Shown here piece after piece: positions 44,158 to 54,185 of a stretch of 64,000 nucleotides of DNA. A program made the translations under genes and the position numbers. Every line of letters begins with the position of its first letter. Positions within the stretch are counted from its first letter, which is position 1. This DNA is from G963422275 sp963422275 (GTDB taxonomy: Bacteria; Pseudomonadota; Alphaproteobacteria; Rhodobacterales; Rhodobacteraceae), in NCBI GenBank assembly GCA_963422275.1, contig OY729418.1:4092001-4156000 (forward strand), read 5' to 3'. The notes beneath the pieces are model-generated. The model saw only the letters and a list, made by a program, of their open reading frames with translations. It was not told the origin of the DNA and did no database searches.

Positions 44158-44667
44158 AAGACTGTTGCGAAATGCGCATCTCCGCCATTGCCATGTCGGA
44201 TTGAAAGCCGTACAAGTCGTTGTTGTGATGTTCGATTGAAGGAAGGGGCGATGATTTCTTCATGACGACGGCGGACGAGCGCGGGGGTTAAGACAGCACC
44301 CTGCGAAAGCTTGGCGCCCTGATTGACTGGCAGCGCCTAGCGGCGGTTCCCGTCCCGGTGCGGTCGCGCGCCGCGATGATCGGCCCGATGATCCGGGTTC
44401 TCCCGCATTGCTACTGGCATTCGCTGTCGGACCGGGAGTTCGAGCGGGCGCTGACGGTGCGCCTCGGCTTCATGCTGTCCGTCGGCCAGTCGGTGATCGA
44501 GCGAAGTCCCGCCCGCACAACGATCTGCCAGCTCCGCCGGATGCCCGGTCCTGCAGGTCGGGAGCGCGCCAGTGGCAGTGGTTGACGCGACCATCGTGGA
44601 GAGCACAACGCGGGCGGGATCTGAACGGCGAAACTCAGAGAAAAACGCCCGCTTTCGCAACAGTCTT
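44158..44667 (+). mobile_element. IS5-family deletion derivative with AAGACTGTTGCG ends
   Basis: 510 bp with good inverted ends AAGACTGTTGCGAAATGCGC and GCGGGCGTTTTTCTC-type right end finishing CAACAGTCTT. The plus frame carries part of an IS5-family transposase: MLLAFAV.. in one frame and WHSLSDREFERALTVRLGFML in another, then VVDATIVESTTRAG-like sequence. About half the element is gone and several frameshifts are present. Confidence 0.7.
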
Positions 44668-44758
44668 GAAATCCGCACAGGGTCCAATAGTGCTCGGGGT
44701 TGCGGATTGCACGAAAAATTCTCCGGTTGATAAACCGGCGCTCTCGTCGAACAGCATG

Positions 44759-45010
44759 TCAGTCTGAAGGGGTATTTTGAACGGAAGACAAAATCCGCTT
44801 GATTATTTGATTGAAGATTCTGGGAGCATTCCCTGGCCAAGCCAACCAATTGAATATATCTATGTCGTTTGCTTGCAAAAGCTCTTCATAGCTATCGACC
44901 AGATTTGCGTCAAGATTATGCAAGTGCTCATCCGAAAACTTGCAAAGAATGATTCCAACTTCCGCCGTACCGCGCAACCGTGACCGAAATCGAAGCCGCC
45001 TATACCTCAT
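44759..45010 (-). CDS. sdhE: FAD assembly factor SdhE (succinate dehydrogenase assembly factor 2)
   Basis: Small cytosolic protein that helps attach FAD to SdhA. 83 residues from MRYRRLRFRSRLRGTAEVG; an ATG at 45028 adds six residues. The functional RGxxE motif is present as RGTAEV, followed by GIILCKFSDEHLHNLDANLVDSYEELLQANDIDIFNWL, the SdhE/Sdh5 helix bundle. In Rhodobacterales this gene usually lies next to recG and mfd, which are absent here, so the locus has been rearranged. Confidence 0.88.
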   Translation of the reverse strand: MRYRRLRFRSRLRGTAEVGIILCKFSDEHLHNLDANLVDSYEELLQANDIDIFNWLAWPGNAPRIFNQIIKRILSSVQNTPSD

Positions 45011-45028
45011 GTTGTTTTCCGGAGTCAT

Positions 45029-45310
45029 TGTCTACTCACTCCGATATTAGCCTCCACTTTGCAAAAAAATCTAACAATGTGCAGTTCCTCGTTTGAAGAG
45101 TGTCCCAAAATTTTGCGGTTTTCAAGTTAAATGCCCTTCCTTTGGAACACTATTTGACCGTTGGCTGGTGCGGCCGAACTTATCGCAACTCGAAGCCTCC
45201 GGCGGAATCGTGAACAAAGCGATATCCGGCATGTGATTCGAACCATTCAATAGGGATTGAATGCTGCTCCGTCTCTTGCCAAGTGTGGCAGTCAACTGCT
45301 GCCAGTAGTG
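45029..45310. other. Intergenic stretch between sdhE and lrp
   Basis: No gene recognised. The part around 45100-45180 (GAGTGTCCCAAAATTTTGCGG ... TTTGGAACACT) may be the end of an old mobile element, but I cannot place it. Confidence 0.3.
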
Positions 45311-45778
45311 CTAAATGTTGTCGAGTGCCAACTCATTGGTTGACTTCAGAACCTCCATTGACAACTGTGCAGTAACGTTGAATATTTTCACTTGGGAAAT
45401 GAGCGACTGATAGAATGCGTCATAGGCCCGCGCATTGGCAACCTGAACCTTGAGAATATAGTCAATATCCCCGGCAAGCCGATGTGCCTCGAGCACCTCA
45501 GGGCGTTCCTGCAATGCTTCCAGAAATCGCATTTGCCACTCCGCCTCATGCTCAGACGTGCGAACAAGCACAAAAAAGCATGCATCGAGCCCCAATTGCT
45601 CGGCATCTAGGGATATTGTGTAATTCTTTATGACGCCAGTTCTCCGGAGCCTTCTTATTCGCTGCCATACAGGCGTTTTCGCTGCACCAACCTTGCTGGA
45701 AAGTTCACCAAGCGTCTGTCGCGAATTGTCGAGCAGCTCCCGAAGAATCTTCTTGTCTATACTGTCGACTTGAGCCAT
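45311..45778 (-). CDS. Lrp/AsnC family transcriptional regulator
   Basis: 155 residues from MAQVDSIDKKILRELL (an ATG at 45790 adds four). The N-terminal helix-turn-helix is DSIDKKILRELLDNSRQTLGELSSKVGAAKTPVWQRIRRLRRTGVIKNY; the C-terminal RAM ligand domain has VLEAHRLAGDIDYILKVQVANARAYDAFYQSL. Probably controls an amino-acid related gene, but its neighbour on the divergent side is gone: only remnants lie beyond 45950. The upstream 45790-45910 is very AT-rich and is the likely promoter and operator region. Confidence 0.9.
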   Translation of the reverse strand: MAQVDSIDKKILRELLDNSRQTLGELSSKVGAAKTPVWQRIRRLRRTGVIKNYTISLDAEQLGLDACFFVLVRTSEHEAEWQMRFLEALQERPEVLEAHRLAGDIDYILKVQVANARAYDAFYQSLISQVKIFNVTAQLSMEVLKSTNELALDNI

Positions 45779-45950
45779 CACAGATTCCACTCCAAGAACA
45801 AAATTCAGATATTGGAAAAATAGAAAAATAACATTCTAAATATCTTACTTAAAGTCTTAATGGACAGAAAAATATTCTAAATTTTATCGAAATATGATCA
45901 GACCGAAGTTGATAACTTCAAAGCGTTCGGCGGATGTTCGAATTTCAAAC
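45779..45950 (-). promoter_or_regulatory. AT-rich control region upstream of the Lrp-type gene
   Basis: Repeated ATATTCTAAAT-like motifs (near 45829-45842 and 45872-45888) in a markedly AT-rich stretch; Lrp regulators commonly bind such DNA and repress themselves. No specific -35/-10 pair is compelling. Confidence 0.35.
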
Positions 45951-46299
45951 GCGCCGTTCTCACCTGATGCCCTTCAGGAGACGAACGCCTTAATTCCGGC
46001 AAGCTGAGTTCGGCACTGCGGCGACTCCAAGCGCAAATACCCAGCACTGAGCCACCTGCAAGTGTCTGCCAACGCAGATTTCCATTTGAAAGACCATTGC
46101 GAAAGATGGCTTGCGCCTTGTTTTGCGGTCTCTGGAGTTATTTCCGGGGCTGACGGCTGCCGATGGATGATGACGGATGCCAACCAGCCTCAGCTCGGTG
46201 TCGGCAGTTCGAGGTTTCAGTCCCCAATGCTCCGCCCTTAACCTCCGACCGCGTTGCACAGTTCGCGTGCGGAGCGGAACACTCCGTGCCCAAGCCACC

Positions 46300-46850
46300 G
46301 ACGGGTCAGCTTGACGAAGAAGCTCTCAACCGCGTTCAGCCCATGAACTCGAAGTCGGGGTTAAGGGGAAAGTCCAGCACGGCTGCCTGGCAAGCCACCG
46401 CAAACGCCGTGCCCTTGAGGGAGACTGGCCGAGGATGGCACCGATCAAAGAAGCGCGGAGACTCCTGATGGCAATTCCGGTGAGCTTGCCAGGCAAGCGT
46501 CATCGTGGCGCCGCGCCCCTCTCCAGCGGCAGGCCCGGGCTGAATGCAGTCAAGTGCTTGGACCTTGATCTTCCTGTCAAGCAGCAACACCCGACGCGGA
46601 CCGACGCGCACGGCGGCGGCCCTTGGTGCAGTCGCAGAATTTCGACGACCTTTCGGGGCACCACCGGCTTGCTGCCGGACGCGCGCCTCGTCCCAAAGCT
46701 GGCCGTCAATGCCTTCCTGTAGGAAACGCGAAGTCCACGCATGCTTCTGCGGCCGGTTCATGGCAGCGGCGGCCGCTGGCGTCAATCCCCCGTGAACTGT
46801 TTTGAAAAGGTTGCAGTAAAATGGACTGGCAGCCAATGCCATGCGGGAGT
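46300..46850 (-). pseudogene. IS630-family transposase remnant
   Basis: On the minus strand, pieces in two frames read KHAWTSRFLQEGIDGQLWDEARVRQQAG, then VPRKVVEILRLHQGPPPCASVR, then DRKIKVQALDCIQPGLPLERGAA and ATMTLAWQAHRN. These follow the IS630 order (helix-turn-helix linker, ..VVxxTLxxPPHExTHW.., SVDEKxQIQALDRTQPGLPL). At least two frameshifts. The flanking 45950-46300 holds further degenerate mobile DNA that I could not place. Confidence 0.6.
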
Positions 46851-48119
46851 GAATTAAAGCATGTGCGACATTATCGTATCGGTAGGCTCAATTTGCAATT
46901 CGTGGGCATGGTGATGAACTGGCTCCCGATTTGCATTGGAAATGGGGGTGGGGGACGGGCTGAGGAATCGGTTTTCGAGCATCGATGAACTGACGGCGGC
47001 GCTCTGCACCGGCCGGTTTTTTGCGGCCCGAAAGCCGCAAATGCGCGTTTTCGGGGCAAAACCGCCGCCGGATCAGCCCCCGCGGGGCCGATCCAGCAAA
47101 TTCCGGACACGCTTCTCCCCGGTCATGACAGGTGCGGCTGGGCAATCATCAGGTTCGAGAAACCCAAAAGCGGCACCTCAATAGGCGAACCATGCCATAG
47201 CCGAACACCCGCTCGCGATCCGGAACGGATGCTCCACCCGCCGCCGGGCCTTCGCCTTCTCCGCCCTGACCGCGGCGCTGCCCGGCGTCAGCGTCCGGCG
47301 CTGGCCCGGGGGCATGGCAATCCGCCACGACACCTCGCAATGCGCGTGCTCCGCACGCTTGCCGATCCCGCGGTATCCAGAGTCACCCCAGACTTGCTCC
47401 TCCTCGCCGTGCAGAAGCCGACCCGAAGGCGTCAGGTCGCGACGCTGGCGGCCGTTCCCTCCAGATGGTGCACCAGACCCCGGGGACCGGTGCCGATGTG
47501 AAGCTTCATCCCGAAATGCCACCGGTTCCCCTTCCTGGTCCGGTGCATCTCCGGATCGCGGGCGTTGCTCTCGTTCCCGGTCGACGATGGCGTCGAGATG
47601 ATGGTGGCGTCAGCGATGCGCCCTTCTTCAGCACCCCCCCCCCCCCCCGCTCGGCCAGGCGATCCCTGATCTCCCGAACAGCTGGTGCGCCAGTCCGCGG
47701 CGCTCCAGCCGGTGGCGGAAGTCGGGATCGTCGTCTCGTCCGGAACCTTCTCAAGCACCGCCCCGGCAAAGCGCCGGATGCTCTCCGCCTCGCAAGCAGA
47801 TCCTCCATCGCCGGGTCGCTCAGATTGCAGAACGGCCGAACGCAGTGCACGCGCAGCATCACCGACAGCGGATGCGGCTGTCGCCCCCTGCCGCCGCCCT
47901 TCGGACACGCCGGCGCAATGCGGGCCTCCAAGCGCTCCCAGGGATCAGGCCGTCCATCCGCTCCGGAAAGATCTCGCGGCGCGTCTTGCGATCGCATTCG
48001 AGGCTGGCAAAGGTCAATTGCCGAAGGCGCTGCATGTCAGGATCCCCCCAAACGAAAGGCGTGGCGCAAGACAGCGGGCACGCACCGGATGCGCAATGCA
48101 ACGCCCAAAATCAGGCTAT

Positions 48120-49928
48120 TGCTTATGCACATGGTTCCTGCGACACAAGGCATTGTGTCCGGGATGTCGGATGATGGAATGTTCGCATGACATTCTTGAC
48201 GTGGAACCGTCCCATGACCGAAATCCTCGCCAGCCTCATCGCCTTCCAGCGCCGGTTCCCCGATGACGACGCCTGCGGCCACGGTCACGGGTGGGAGTTG
48301 AAGACCAGGCCCCACGGCTTCGAGTGCGCCCGTTGCCATCGTCAGGCCTCGGTTGCCGCCGGCACCCTCCTGCACCGAACCAGGCTGTCGCTCGAGATCT
48401 GGTTCCGGGCCGCCTGTCTGATGGCCACCCATTGCAACGGCATTTCCGCCTTGCAGTTGCAGAAGCAACTCGGGCTTGGGTCCTGCCGTAGCGCCTGGAT
48501 GCTCGCCGCCAAGCTTCGCCGTGCCATGATCAACCCGAGCGCAGCCCGCTGTCCGGTCTGGTCGAGATCGACGAGGCCAGCCTGCCGCAACGCGACAAGG
48601 GCGCGCCGCCGGGGCCGGGGCGTAGGTCGTGTACTCATAAAGGGAAAAGGGATTCTCTTTTCGGCGCTGATGTGATTCAAGCTTCCAAACAGTGGGAGAT
48701 TGAGGATGCAGGGACGGCACGATCTGACGGATGCGGAATGGGCGATCATCTCGCCGTTGCTGCCTGACAAGCCGCGGGGCGTTCCACGGGTGGACGACCG
48801 GCGGGTGATCAGCGGGATCTTTCACATCCTGCGCACCGGCACGCCGTGGCGCGACCTTCCGGAATGCTGCGGGCCATATACGACAGTATACAACCGCTAC
48901 AACCGCTGGGCCAAGCAAGGAGTGTGGGAGCGCCTGTTCGGGGCGCTGGCGACGGGATCGCCGGGATCTCTTCATCTCATCGACTCCTCGGTGGTGCGCG
49001 CCCACCAGCACGCCGCGGGCGGAAAAAAGGGGGGTCCGGATCACGCCATCGGACGCTCGCGAGGCGGGCTGAGCACCAAAATCCACGTCGTCGTCGACGG
49101 CCTTGGCCTGCCGCGCCGCTTCGTGATCACCCCGGGCCAAGCCTCCGACAAGGCTGCCGTGCCGGCCCTCCTTGACGGCCTTGAGCCGGCCCGGGACACC
49201 GTCGCCGACCGCGGCTATGACGCCCGCGCCATCCTCAAGCTCATTGCCGACCATGGCTCTTGCCCCCACATCCCGACCCAACGGGATCGCCGGGAGCAGC
49301 GCTCGGTATCTCATGACCTCTACCGCCAACGCAATCTCGTCGAACGCTTCTTCAACAGCTCAAGCACTTCCGAGGCATCGCGACCCGCTATCACAAGCTT
49401 GCAAGAAACTTCCTCGCCGCAATCGCCCTCGCCTGCATCCGCCTCTGGATCAAAACTAATGAGTACACGACCTAGCCCCGAAGGCAAGATGCCGGTCGCC
49501 GGAGCCGACGAACGCGGCGACGGCAACACGCAGGCCCGCCTACGGCTGGCCACGATTCAGTCCTGCAGCGCCAAGGATCTCGGCAGCTTCGCTGTGCACA
49601 ACACCGCCGGACCGCGACCGTCAAGACAGACGGCTGGAGCGCGGTGCCTCGGGACCGCCACCGGCCCCATGTCGTCGGCGACATCCCCGCCCATGAAACT
49701 CTTGCCTGGACCCACACCGCGTTTTCCAGCCTCAAGGGCTGGGCTCGGTGCGTATGCCACGGGCTGCGCGCCAAGCGCCTCCAGACCCGTCTCGGCGAGT
49801 TCGTCTTTCGCTTCAACCAGCACCGAAATCGCCACGCTGCATTCCTGTCCCTGTTCCGACAGGCTCTGCGCGCCAAACCTCGCCCCTGCCGCATCTTGAT
49901 CAAACCGGAACCAAGTGCATAAGTAGTT
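48120..49928 (+). mobile_element. IS1595-family (ISNwi1-like) element inside the IS5 copy, itself interrupted
   Basis: Flanked by the 8-bp repeat CAGGCTAT (48112-48119, 49929-49936), the family's duplication length. Ends share CTTATGCACaTGGTTCC / CTTATGCACTTGGTTCC. The transposase N-part at 48214-48620 has FPDDDACGHGHG, FECARCHRQASVAAGTLLHRT and GISALQLQKQLGLGSCRSAWMLAAKLRRAM; the C-part at 49475-49920 has HHVVGDIPAHETLAW-type and RFNQHRNRHAAFLSLF sequence. Split by IS427 copy C and frameshifted. Confidence 0.85.
48625..49472 (+). mobile_element. IS427-group (IS5 family) insertion sequence, copy C, innermost
   Basis: 848 bp with ends GGTCGTGTACTCAT / ATGAGTACACGACC and TA on both sides (48623-48624, 49473-49474). 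From 48700 one frame covers both halves of the transposase, HDLTDAEWAIISPL through GRSRGGLSTKIH and VADRGYDARAILKLIA to YRQRNLVERFFN, because the slippery run is A6G6 (49023-49034) instead of A6G5. One missing A near 49356 then shifts the frame before the KLKHFRG end, so the catalytic-region lysine and C-terminus are lost. Confidence 0.88.
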
Positions 49929-50032
49929 CAGGCTATATTTCAGAAATTCCTTAGGCATCAATCACCGAGAACCTGTTTCGCAGCGGCCAGCATCAGGACA
50001 AGTCTGTGATTCGCGAATTGAGCCTATCGGCA

Positions 50033-50206
50033 ACTGTCTATTTCTCGGAGCAGTTCTACGACGGAGCGAGCAAGGTTCGGCAACAAGGCTTGTGGCTCTC
50101 TTCCGAAAATGCGGAACTTAAAAGTTTTCATGACAAAACCTTCACGAATTTTTTGATGAGATATTGCAGTACCGCCTTGTCATTGTGCACTAAGATTGCC
50201 AAAATT
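50033..50206. other. Intergenic stretch downstream of thyX
   Basis: No gene or clear terminator recognised in this short AT-rich spacer. Confidence 0.3.
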
Positions 50207-51136
50207 CTAGTCTCCGCGAATTATGTTCGTGAACTCCATCCATTCTCGCTTAGACATCCCCGAAGACTCAAAATCCACGGTTTCACCTCGCAACATCTTT
50301 CGTATATTTGCCACCTGTGCCGCAGAAAGGGACACTCCACCAAGCACGTAGTCGTGAAACGCACGCCAAGCCAACGGTACCCACCGCGCAACAATTCCGC
50401 CAATTGCTTTAGCATACGCCCGGATTTCATACTGAGCATGATCGTCCATTCGAAGTGACAAAAAATGTAGCAGGTTGTGCAAATCAATTTTCCAGTACCA
50501 TTGCGTATATATGTTGGCAGGCAGGTTCATCCGAGCTAGTTCTCGCGCCAACCCCTGCTGACCATCTGCTGACAACATTCTCTCGTAATTGTCATACGCA
50601 CGACAGCTGTCATCTTTCAGGATTTCCAACACTCTTTGTGCCTCGTCGTCGCCCAGCCGGTCGTCGCGCCCTTGTTGATTTTGGGTGGACTGGCTGGCAA
50701 GATTCCCACGATCTGGAATATAGAATTCCCGATCTAGAACTGAGTATCGTGCGGAATACTCGTTGACGTTCGCCATCCGGTGACGGATCCATTGGCGAGC
50801 CACAAACATCGGCAGTTTCACATGCATCTTGACTTCACACATTTCAAAGGGAGTTGTATGCCGATGTTTCATCAAATATCGGATCAATCCCTCATCTCCA
50901 CGCGTCTGTTTTGTCCCCGCTCCGTATGAAACCCTTGCGGCCTGAACGATTGATCCGTCGGTCCCCATGTAATCTACCACGCGGACAAAGCCATGATCTA
51001 AGACCGGATGCGGAATATACAGCTGCCTCTCCATGCCCTCGCTTACGACACGGCGGGTGCTGGCACTTTTGTTCCTTAGCAAATCAATTTCAGCCTGTTG
51101 CTCGGGCTCAAGTTTCATCAGTCGGTGTTCCTCCAT
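50207..51136 (-). CDS. thyX: FAD-dependent thymidylate synthase
   Basis: Makes dTMP from dUMP using methylene-tetrahydrofolate and reduced flavin. 309 residues; the start may be MEEHRLMKLE or MKLEPEQQ six residues in. The ThyX signature RHR-x7-S is at residues 118-128 in ARQWIRHRMANVNEYSARY. Other family parts: QAARVSYGAGTKQTRGDEGLIRYLMKHRHTTPFEM, YWKIDLHNLLHFLSLRMDDHAQYEIRAYA and the C-terminal helices. Complements NrdJ in dNTP supply. Mobile remnants flank it on both sides, but the gene is intact. Confidence 0.96.
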   Translation of the reverse strand: MEEHRLMKLEPEQQAEIDLLRNKSASTRRVVSEGMERQLYIPHPVLDHGFVRVVDYMGTDGSIVQAARVSYGAGTKQTRGDEGLIRYLMKHRHTTPFEMCEVKMHVKLPMFVARQWIRHRMANVNEYSARYSVLDREFYIPDRGNLASQSTQNQQGRDDRLGDDEAQRVLEILKDDSCRAYDNYERMLSADGQQGLARELARMNLPANIYTQWYWKIDLHNLLHFLSLRMDDHAQYEIRAYAKAIGGIVARWVPLAWRAFHDYVLGGVSLSAAQVANIRKMLRGETVDFESSGMSKREWMEFTNIIRGD

Positions 51137-51225
51137 TCAAAGTGATTAGTTCTAGCACCATGAATATCTATCCCGCGGATGAAAATCGTCATATCGCACG
51201 ATCAACATGGAGATAAGACCTCTCC

Positions 51226-51454
51226 AAGAAAACTGTTGCAAAATGTGACTTTTAAACCTTGGATATGTTGCCTGAAAGGGCTGCAAGCACTTGTTCTTAC
51301 GTTCAGCCGAGGAAGATCCCGATGGATTTCTTCATGACGGCGATGGCTGGGCGCGTGGCACGGGACAACGTCCCGTGAAAGAGGAACGCCCTGATGGACT
51401 GGCAGTTCCGGCAGCCACGATACAGAACAAAACGATCGCTTTCACAATGGTCTT
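51226..51454. mobile_element. Short IS5-family remnant (AAGACTGTTGCG ends)
   Basis: Left AAGAAAACTGTTGCAAAATG, right CGCTTTCACAATGGTCTT. Inside is the typical start GATGGATTTCTTCATGACGGCG of the DFFMT-type transposase. About 230 bp remain. Confidence 0.6.
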
Positions 51455-51554
51455 AGGCAAGTATTTTAATCCTCCAAACGCGGACAGCATCTCCCCTTTC
51501 TCCAAGTTTACCTGACGTTCGCCTCATCGCCTTCACCTTAAGACTCAAATGCGC

Positions 51555-51830
51555 TCGATGCAGGGTAATCGTTTGAAAAAATTCCGATTTTCCCTTTCCA
51601 GCCAGTGATGCAATATGCCCGCAGACAACAACGCAGGGGCAAGCATTAGGCAGAATTGCCCTGTTTCTCTTCAAGGAGCTGGGACTCCAGGCACGGCAAC
51701 GCCACGCGCCACGAACGCGCGAGATCAAGCGCTGGGCAACAGCGTTTCCCGACCGTGGTGTCGCAAGAAGCGCTGGTCGGTCGGGAACGCGCTGCACTGG
51801 GGCACTCGATGTTGCAGAGAGATGCCCGAC
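51555..51830 (+). mobile_element. ISAs1-family 3'-truncated remnant
   Basis: Left end GCAGGGTAATCGTTTGAAAAAATTCC resembles the ISAs1-type ends at 39286 and 20167. The plus strand shows KKRWSVGNALHWGT, a decayed form of the ISAs1 motif HWSIENSLHWVLDV. Stops just before the gloA promoter region; no right end. Confidence 0.55.
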
Positions 51831-51893
51831 CCTGTAGAAGTTTTCGTCGGTACCCTTAGATACAATCAAGCTCGAGAAATCAGGAATATTGCA

Positions 51894-52316
51894 ATGAAAT
51901 ATCTTCATACTATGGTGCGCGTGTTGGATCTTGAGAAATCAATATCGTTTTACGAGTTGCTCGGTCTGAGAGAAATTCGCCGAATTGATAACAAGAGCGG
52001 ACGCTACACGCTGGTGTTCATGGCACCGCCTGATCAACCGGAATGCCCGGTCGAACTTACGTTTAACTGGGACGGCGACCCTAGCCTGCCGTCGGACAGC
52101 CGTCACTTCGGACATATGGCCTATGAGGTCGACGACATTTACGCCATTTGCTACCACCTGAAAGAAAACGGCGTAGTAATTAATCGCCCCCCACGGGATG
52201 GAAGAATGGCGTTCGTGCGATCACCGGACAACATTTCGATTGAATTACTTCAGAGAGGGAAAGCGAAAGAACCTGTGGAACCTTGGTCCAGCACGGGGAA
52301 CGTCGGAACTTGGTGA
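51894..52316 (+). CDS. gloA: Lactoylglutathione lyase (glyoxalase I)
   Basis: Converts the methylglyoxal-glutathione adduct to S-lactoylglutathione. 140 residues from the ATG at 51894 with AGGAAT upstream; longer frames reach back into mobile DNA. Motifs: KYLHTMVRVLDLEKSISFYELLGL with the first metal histidine, YTLVFMAPP, CPVELTFNWD with the glutamate ligand, and HFGHMAYEVDDIYAICYHLKENGV with the next histidine, then FVRSPDNISIELLQ. A TACAAT box about 30 bases upstream could be its -10. Confidence 0.92.
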   Translation: MKYLHTMVRVLDLEKSISFYELLGLREIRRIDNKSGRYTLVFMAPPDQPECPVELTFNWDGDPSLPSDSRHFGHMAYEVDDIYAICYHLKENGVVINRPPRDGRMAFVRSPDNISIELLQRGKAKEPVEPWSSTGNVGTW

Positions 52317-52447
52317 GATCTTGCGCGGCTAGTTTTGGACGGCTCGCGTCAACAAGCGTCGGAACTAAGATTCTTCGCGTCGACCGTGGTAGATTTGACA
52401 AAATACTTCATTTCCAAATTTTGCTCGGCCTCAGACCCATTGTCTGG

Positions 52448-52476
52448 TTGACATTCATTCTATCTCGTATTAGCTG
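52448..52476 (+). promoter_or_regulatory. Probable promoter of the tmRNA gene
   Basis: A consensus TTGACA (52448-52453) with TAGCTG 17 bases later (52471-52476), shortly before the tmRNA 5' part. The -35 is strong, the -10 weak. Confidence 0.45.
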
Positions 52477-52489
52477 ACTATTGTTCCAG

Positions 52490-52755
52490 CATGGAACTAT
52501 GGCGATAAAGGCGCACGCAATAAACGGATCGGACCCGGGGGCGGTACCCGGCGGCTCCTCCAGAATAAACGAATCTCTTCATTGGAGAGACATGGGGTCG
52601 AAATAGGATCGACGAACGTGTAAAGGTGTCAGCTTTCGCTCGGTGAGGTACCGCCGTTATCGGTCCGAATTGCACAATTGCCAATGACAATCGTGCTCCG
52701 GTGGCCTTGGCTGCGTAAATCAGCCCGGCAAGCCCGGATCTTAAGCCCGGTGCAC
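52490..52755 (+). ncRNA. ssrA: tmRNA, circularly permuted two-piece form
   Basis: Rescues stalled ribosomes and tags the nascent chain for proteolysis. The gene is permuted: the acceptor piece comes first, ending CGGCTCC-T-CCA at 52552-52562 with a T arm CCGGG-GGCGGTA-CCCGG; a 31-base spacer follows; then the coding piece starts GGGGTCG at 52594, which pairs with the acceptor strand (one G-U and one U-G). The tag frame at 52680-52718 reads ANDNRAPVALAA then TAA, a typical alphaproteobacterial tag ending in ALAA. Outer ends are approximate. SspB, the adaptor that binds such tags, is encoded 2.6 kb downstream. Confidence 0.93.
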
Positions 52756-52954
52756 TAGCACGTACCGGCGGGGTCGGCAGGCACCTGGCAACAGAAGCCT
52801 GCATTTTGCATTTTGAGCGCTTCTTTAAGACAGATTAAGGTTATATGCCATTCTGGCAACGAGAAGTACTTGCTATCGCTGGCAATTGCCTCGGTGAACA
52901 GTTTCGGCAGTCGCTGCGGTCGAATTTGATGAAGATCCCGTCTCCCAAGACTAG

Positions 52955-54181
52955 GGAACCTCTGATTTGGAGGGTTTTTTTTTGGGTTTGCTGCGGATTT
53001 TGCCCTTCCCGGCTGCACCGATCGGTTTTCGGCGGTCCGGAAGCCGCAAATGCGCGTTTTCGGGGCGAAACCGCCGCCGGTTCAGCCCCCGCAGGGCCGG
53101 TCCGGCAAATTCCGGACACACTGATCCCTTGTCACGACAGGTGCGGCTGGGCAATCATCAGGTTCGAGAAGCCCGGAAGCAGCGCAAGCCGCTGCACGTT
53201 CTTGTCCAAACCCCGATACCGAACCATGTCGTAGCCGAACACCCGCTTGATGATCCGGAACGGATGCTCCACCCGCGCCCGCACCCGGGCCTTCGCCTTC
53301 TCCGCCCTGGCCGCGGCGCTGCCCGGCGCCAGCGTCCGGCGCTGGCTCGGGGGCATGGCAATCTGCCACGAAACATCGCGATGCGCGTGCTCCGCGCGCT
53401 TGCCGATCCCGCGATATCCGGAGTCACCCCAGACTTGCTCCTCCTCGCCGTGCAGAAGCCGATCCGAAGGCGTCAGGTCGTGAACGTTGGCGGCCGTTCC
53501 CTCCAGATGGTGCACCAGACCCCGGGTGTCGGTGCCAATGTGCAGCTTCATCCCGAAATGCCACTGGTTCCCCTTCCTGGTCTGGTGCATCTCCGGATCG
53601 CGGGCGTTGCTCTCGTTCTTGGTCGACGATGGCGCCGAAATGATGGTGGCGTCAACGATGGTGCCCTTCTTCAGCAAAACCCCCTGCTCGGCCAGGTGAT
53701 CCCTGATCTCCCGAACAGCTGCTGCGCCAGTCCGTGGTTCTCCAGCCGGTGACGGAAGTTGAGGATCGTCGTCTCGTCCGGAACCTTCTCAAGACTCACC
53801 CCGGCAAAGCGCCGGATGCTCTCCGCCTCGCAAGCTGGTCCTCCATCAACGGGTCGCTCAGGTTGTAAAACAATTGAACGCAGTGCACGCGCAGCATCAC
53901 CGACAGCGGATACGGCTGTCGCCCCTTGCGGCCGCCCTTCGGATACACCGGCGCAATGCGGGCCTCCAGGCGCTCCCAGGGGATCAGGCCGTCCATCCGC
54001 TCCAGAAAGATCTCGCGGCGCGTCTTGCGCTTCTTGCGATCGCATTGGAGGCTGGCAAAGGTCAATTGCTGAAGGCGTTGCATGTCGTGATCCCCCCAAA
54101 AAAAGGCGTGGCGCAAAATAACAGGCGCGCACCGGATGCGCAATGCAACGACCAAAATCTCAGGCTATATTCAGAGGTTCC
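52955..54181 (-). mobile_element. IS5-group insertion sequence with CTAG target duplication, frameshifted
   Basis: 1227 bp, ends GGAACCTCTGA / TCAGAGGTTCC and perfect CTAG on both sides (52951-52954, 54182-54185). The transposase on the minus strand is nearly identical to the intact one at 24767 but has two one-base deletions. One is after MEDQL (near 53838), and one is near 53715, where QQLFEDIRDHL becomes a shifted frame. The two deletions break it into pieces, the longest being 53132-53677. A recent arrival that has just lost function, inserted after the tmRNA gene. Confidence 0.92.
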
Positions 54182-54185
54182 CTAG

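Larger units (their letters stand above)
46988..49950 (-). mobile_element. IS5-group element inside the MITE, itself interrupted
   Basis: The minus-strand transposase runs from about 47160 to 48080 in several frames, including GEEEQVWGDSGYRGIGKR and MQRLRQLTFASLECDRK, with a 15-C run at 47634-47648. The 3' terminal repeat is missing: the MITE passes straight into the element near 46988. The 5' end is split by an IS1595 element at 48120-49928; the continuation at 49937-49950 (ATTTCAGAAATTCC) is a mutated copy of the terminal repeat. Confidence 0.82.
46885..50024. mobile_element. ISSod11-like MITE, copy 3, carrying three nested insertions
   Basis: The left end GGCTCAATTTGCAATTCG (46885) and right end CGCGAATTGAGCC (to 50024) bracket a split MITE. 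Its inner junction (GATGAACTGACGGCG ... GGCATCAATCACCGAGA) matches the 201-bp MITE at 2025. The 8-bp repeats outside are TATCGGTA (46877-46884) and TATCGGCA (50025-50032), 7 of 8 identical. Everything between about 46988 and 49950 is later insertions. Confidence 0.8.

Noticed and set aside
48037..49329. A 430-codon minus-strand frame
   Set aside because: It is antisense to IS427 copy C and spans the IS1595 joint; it is not a gene.
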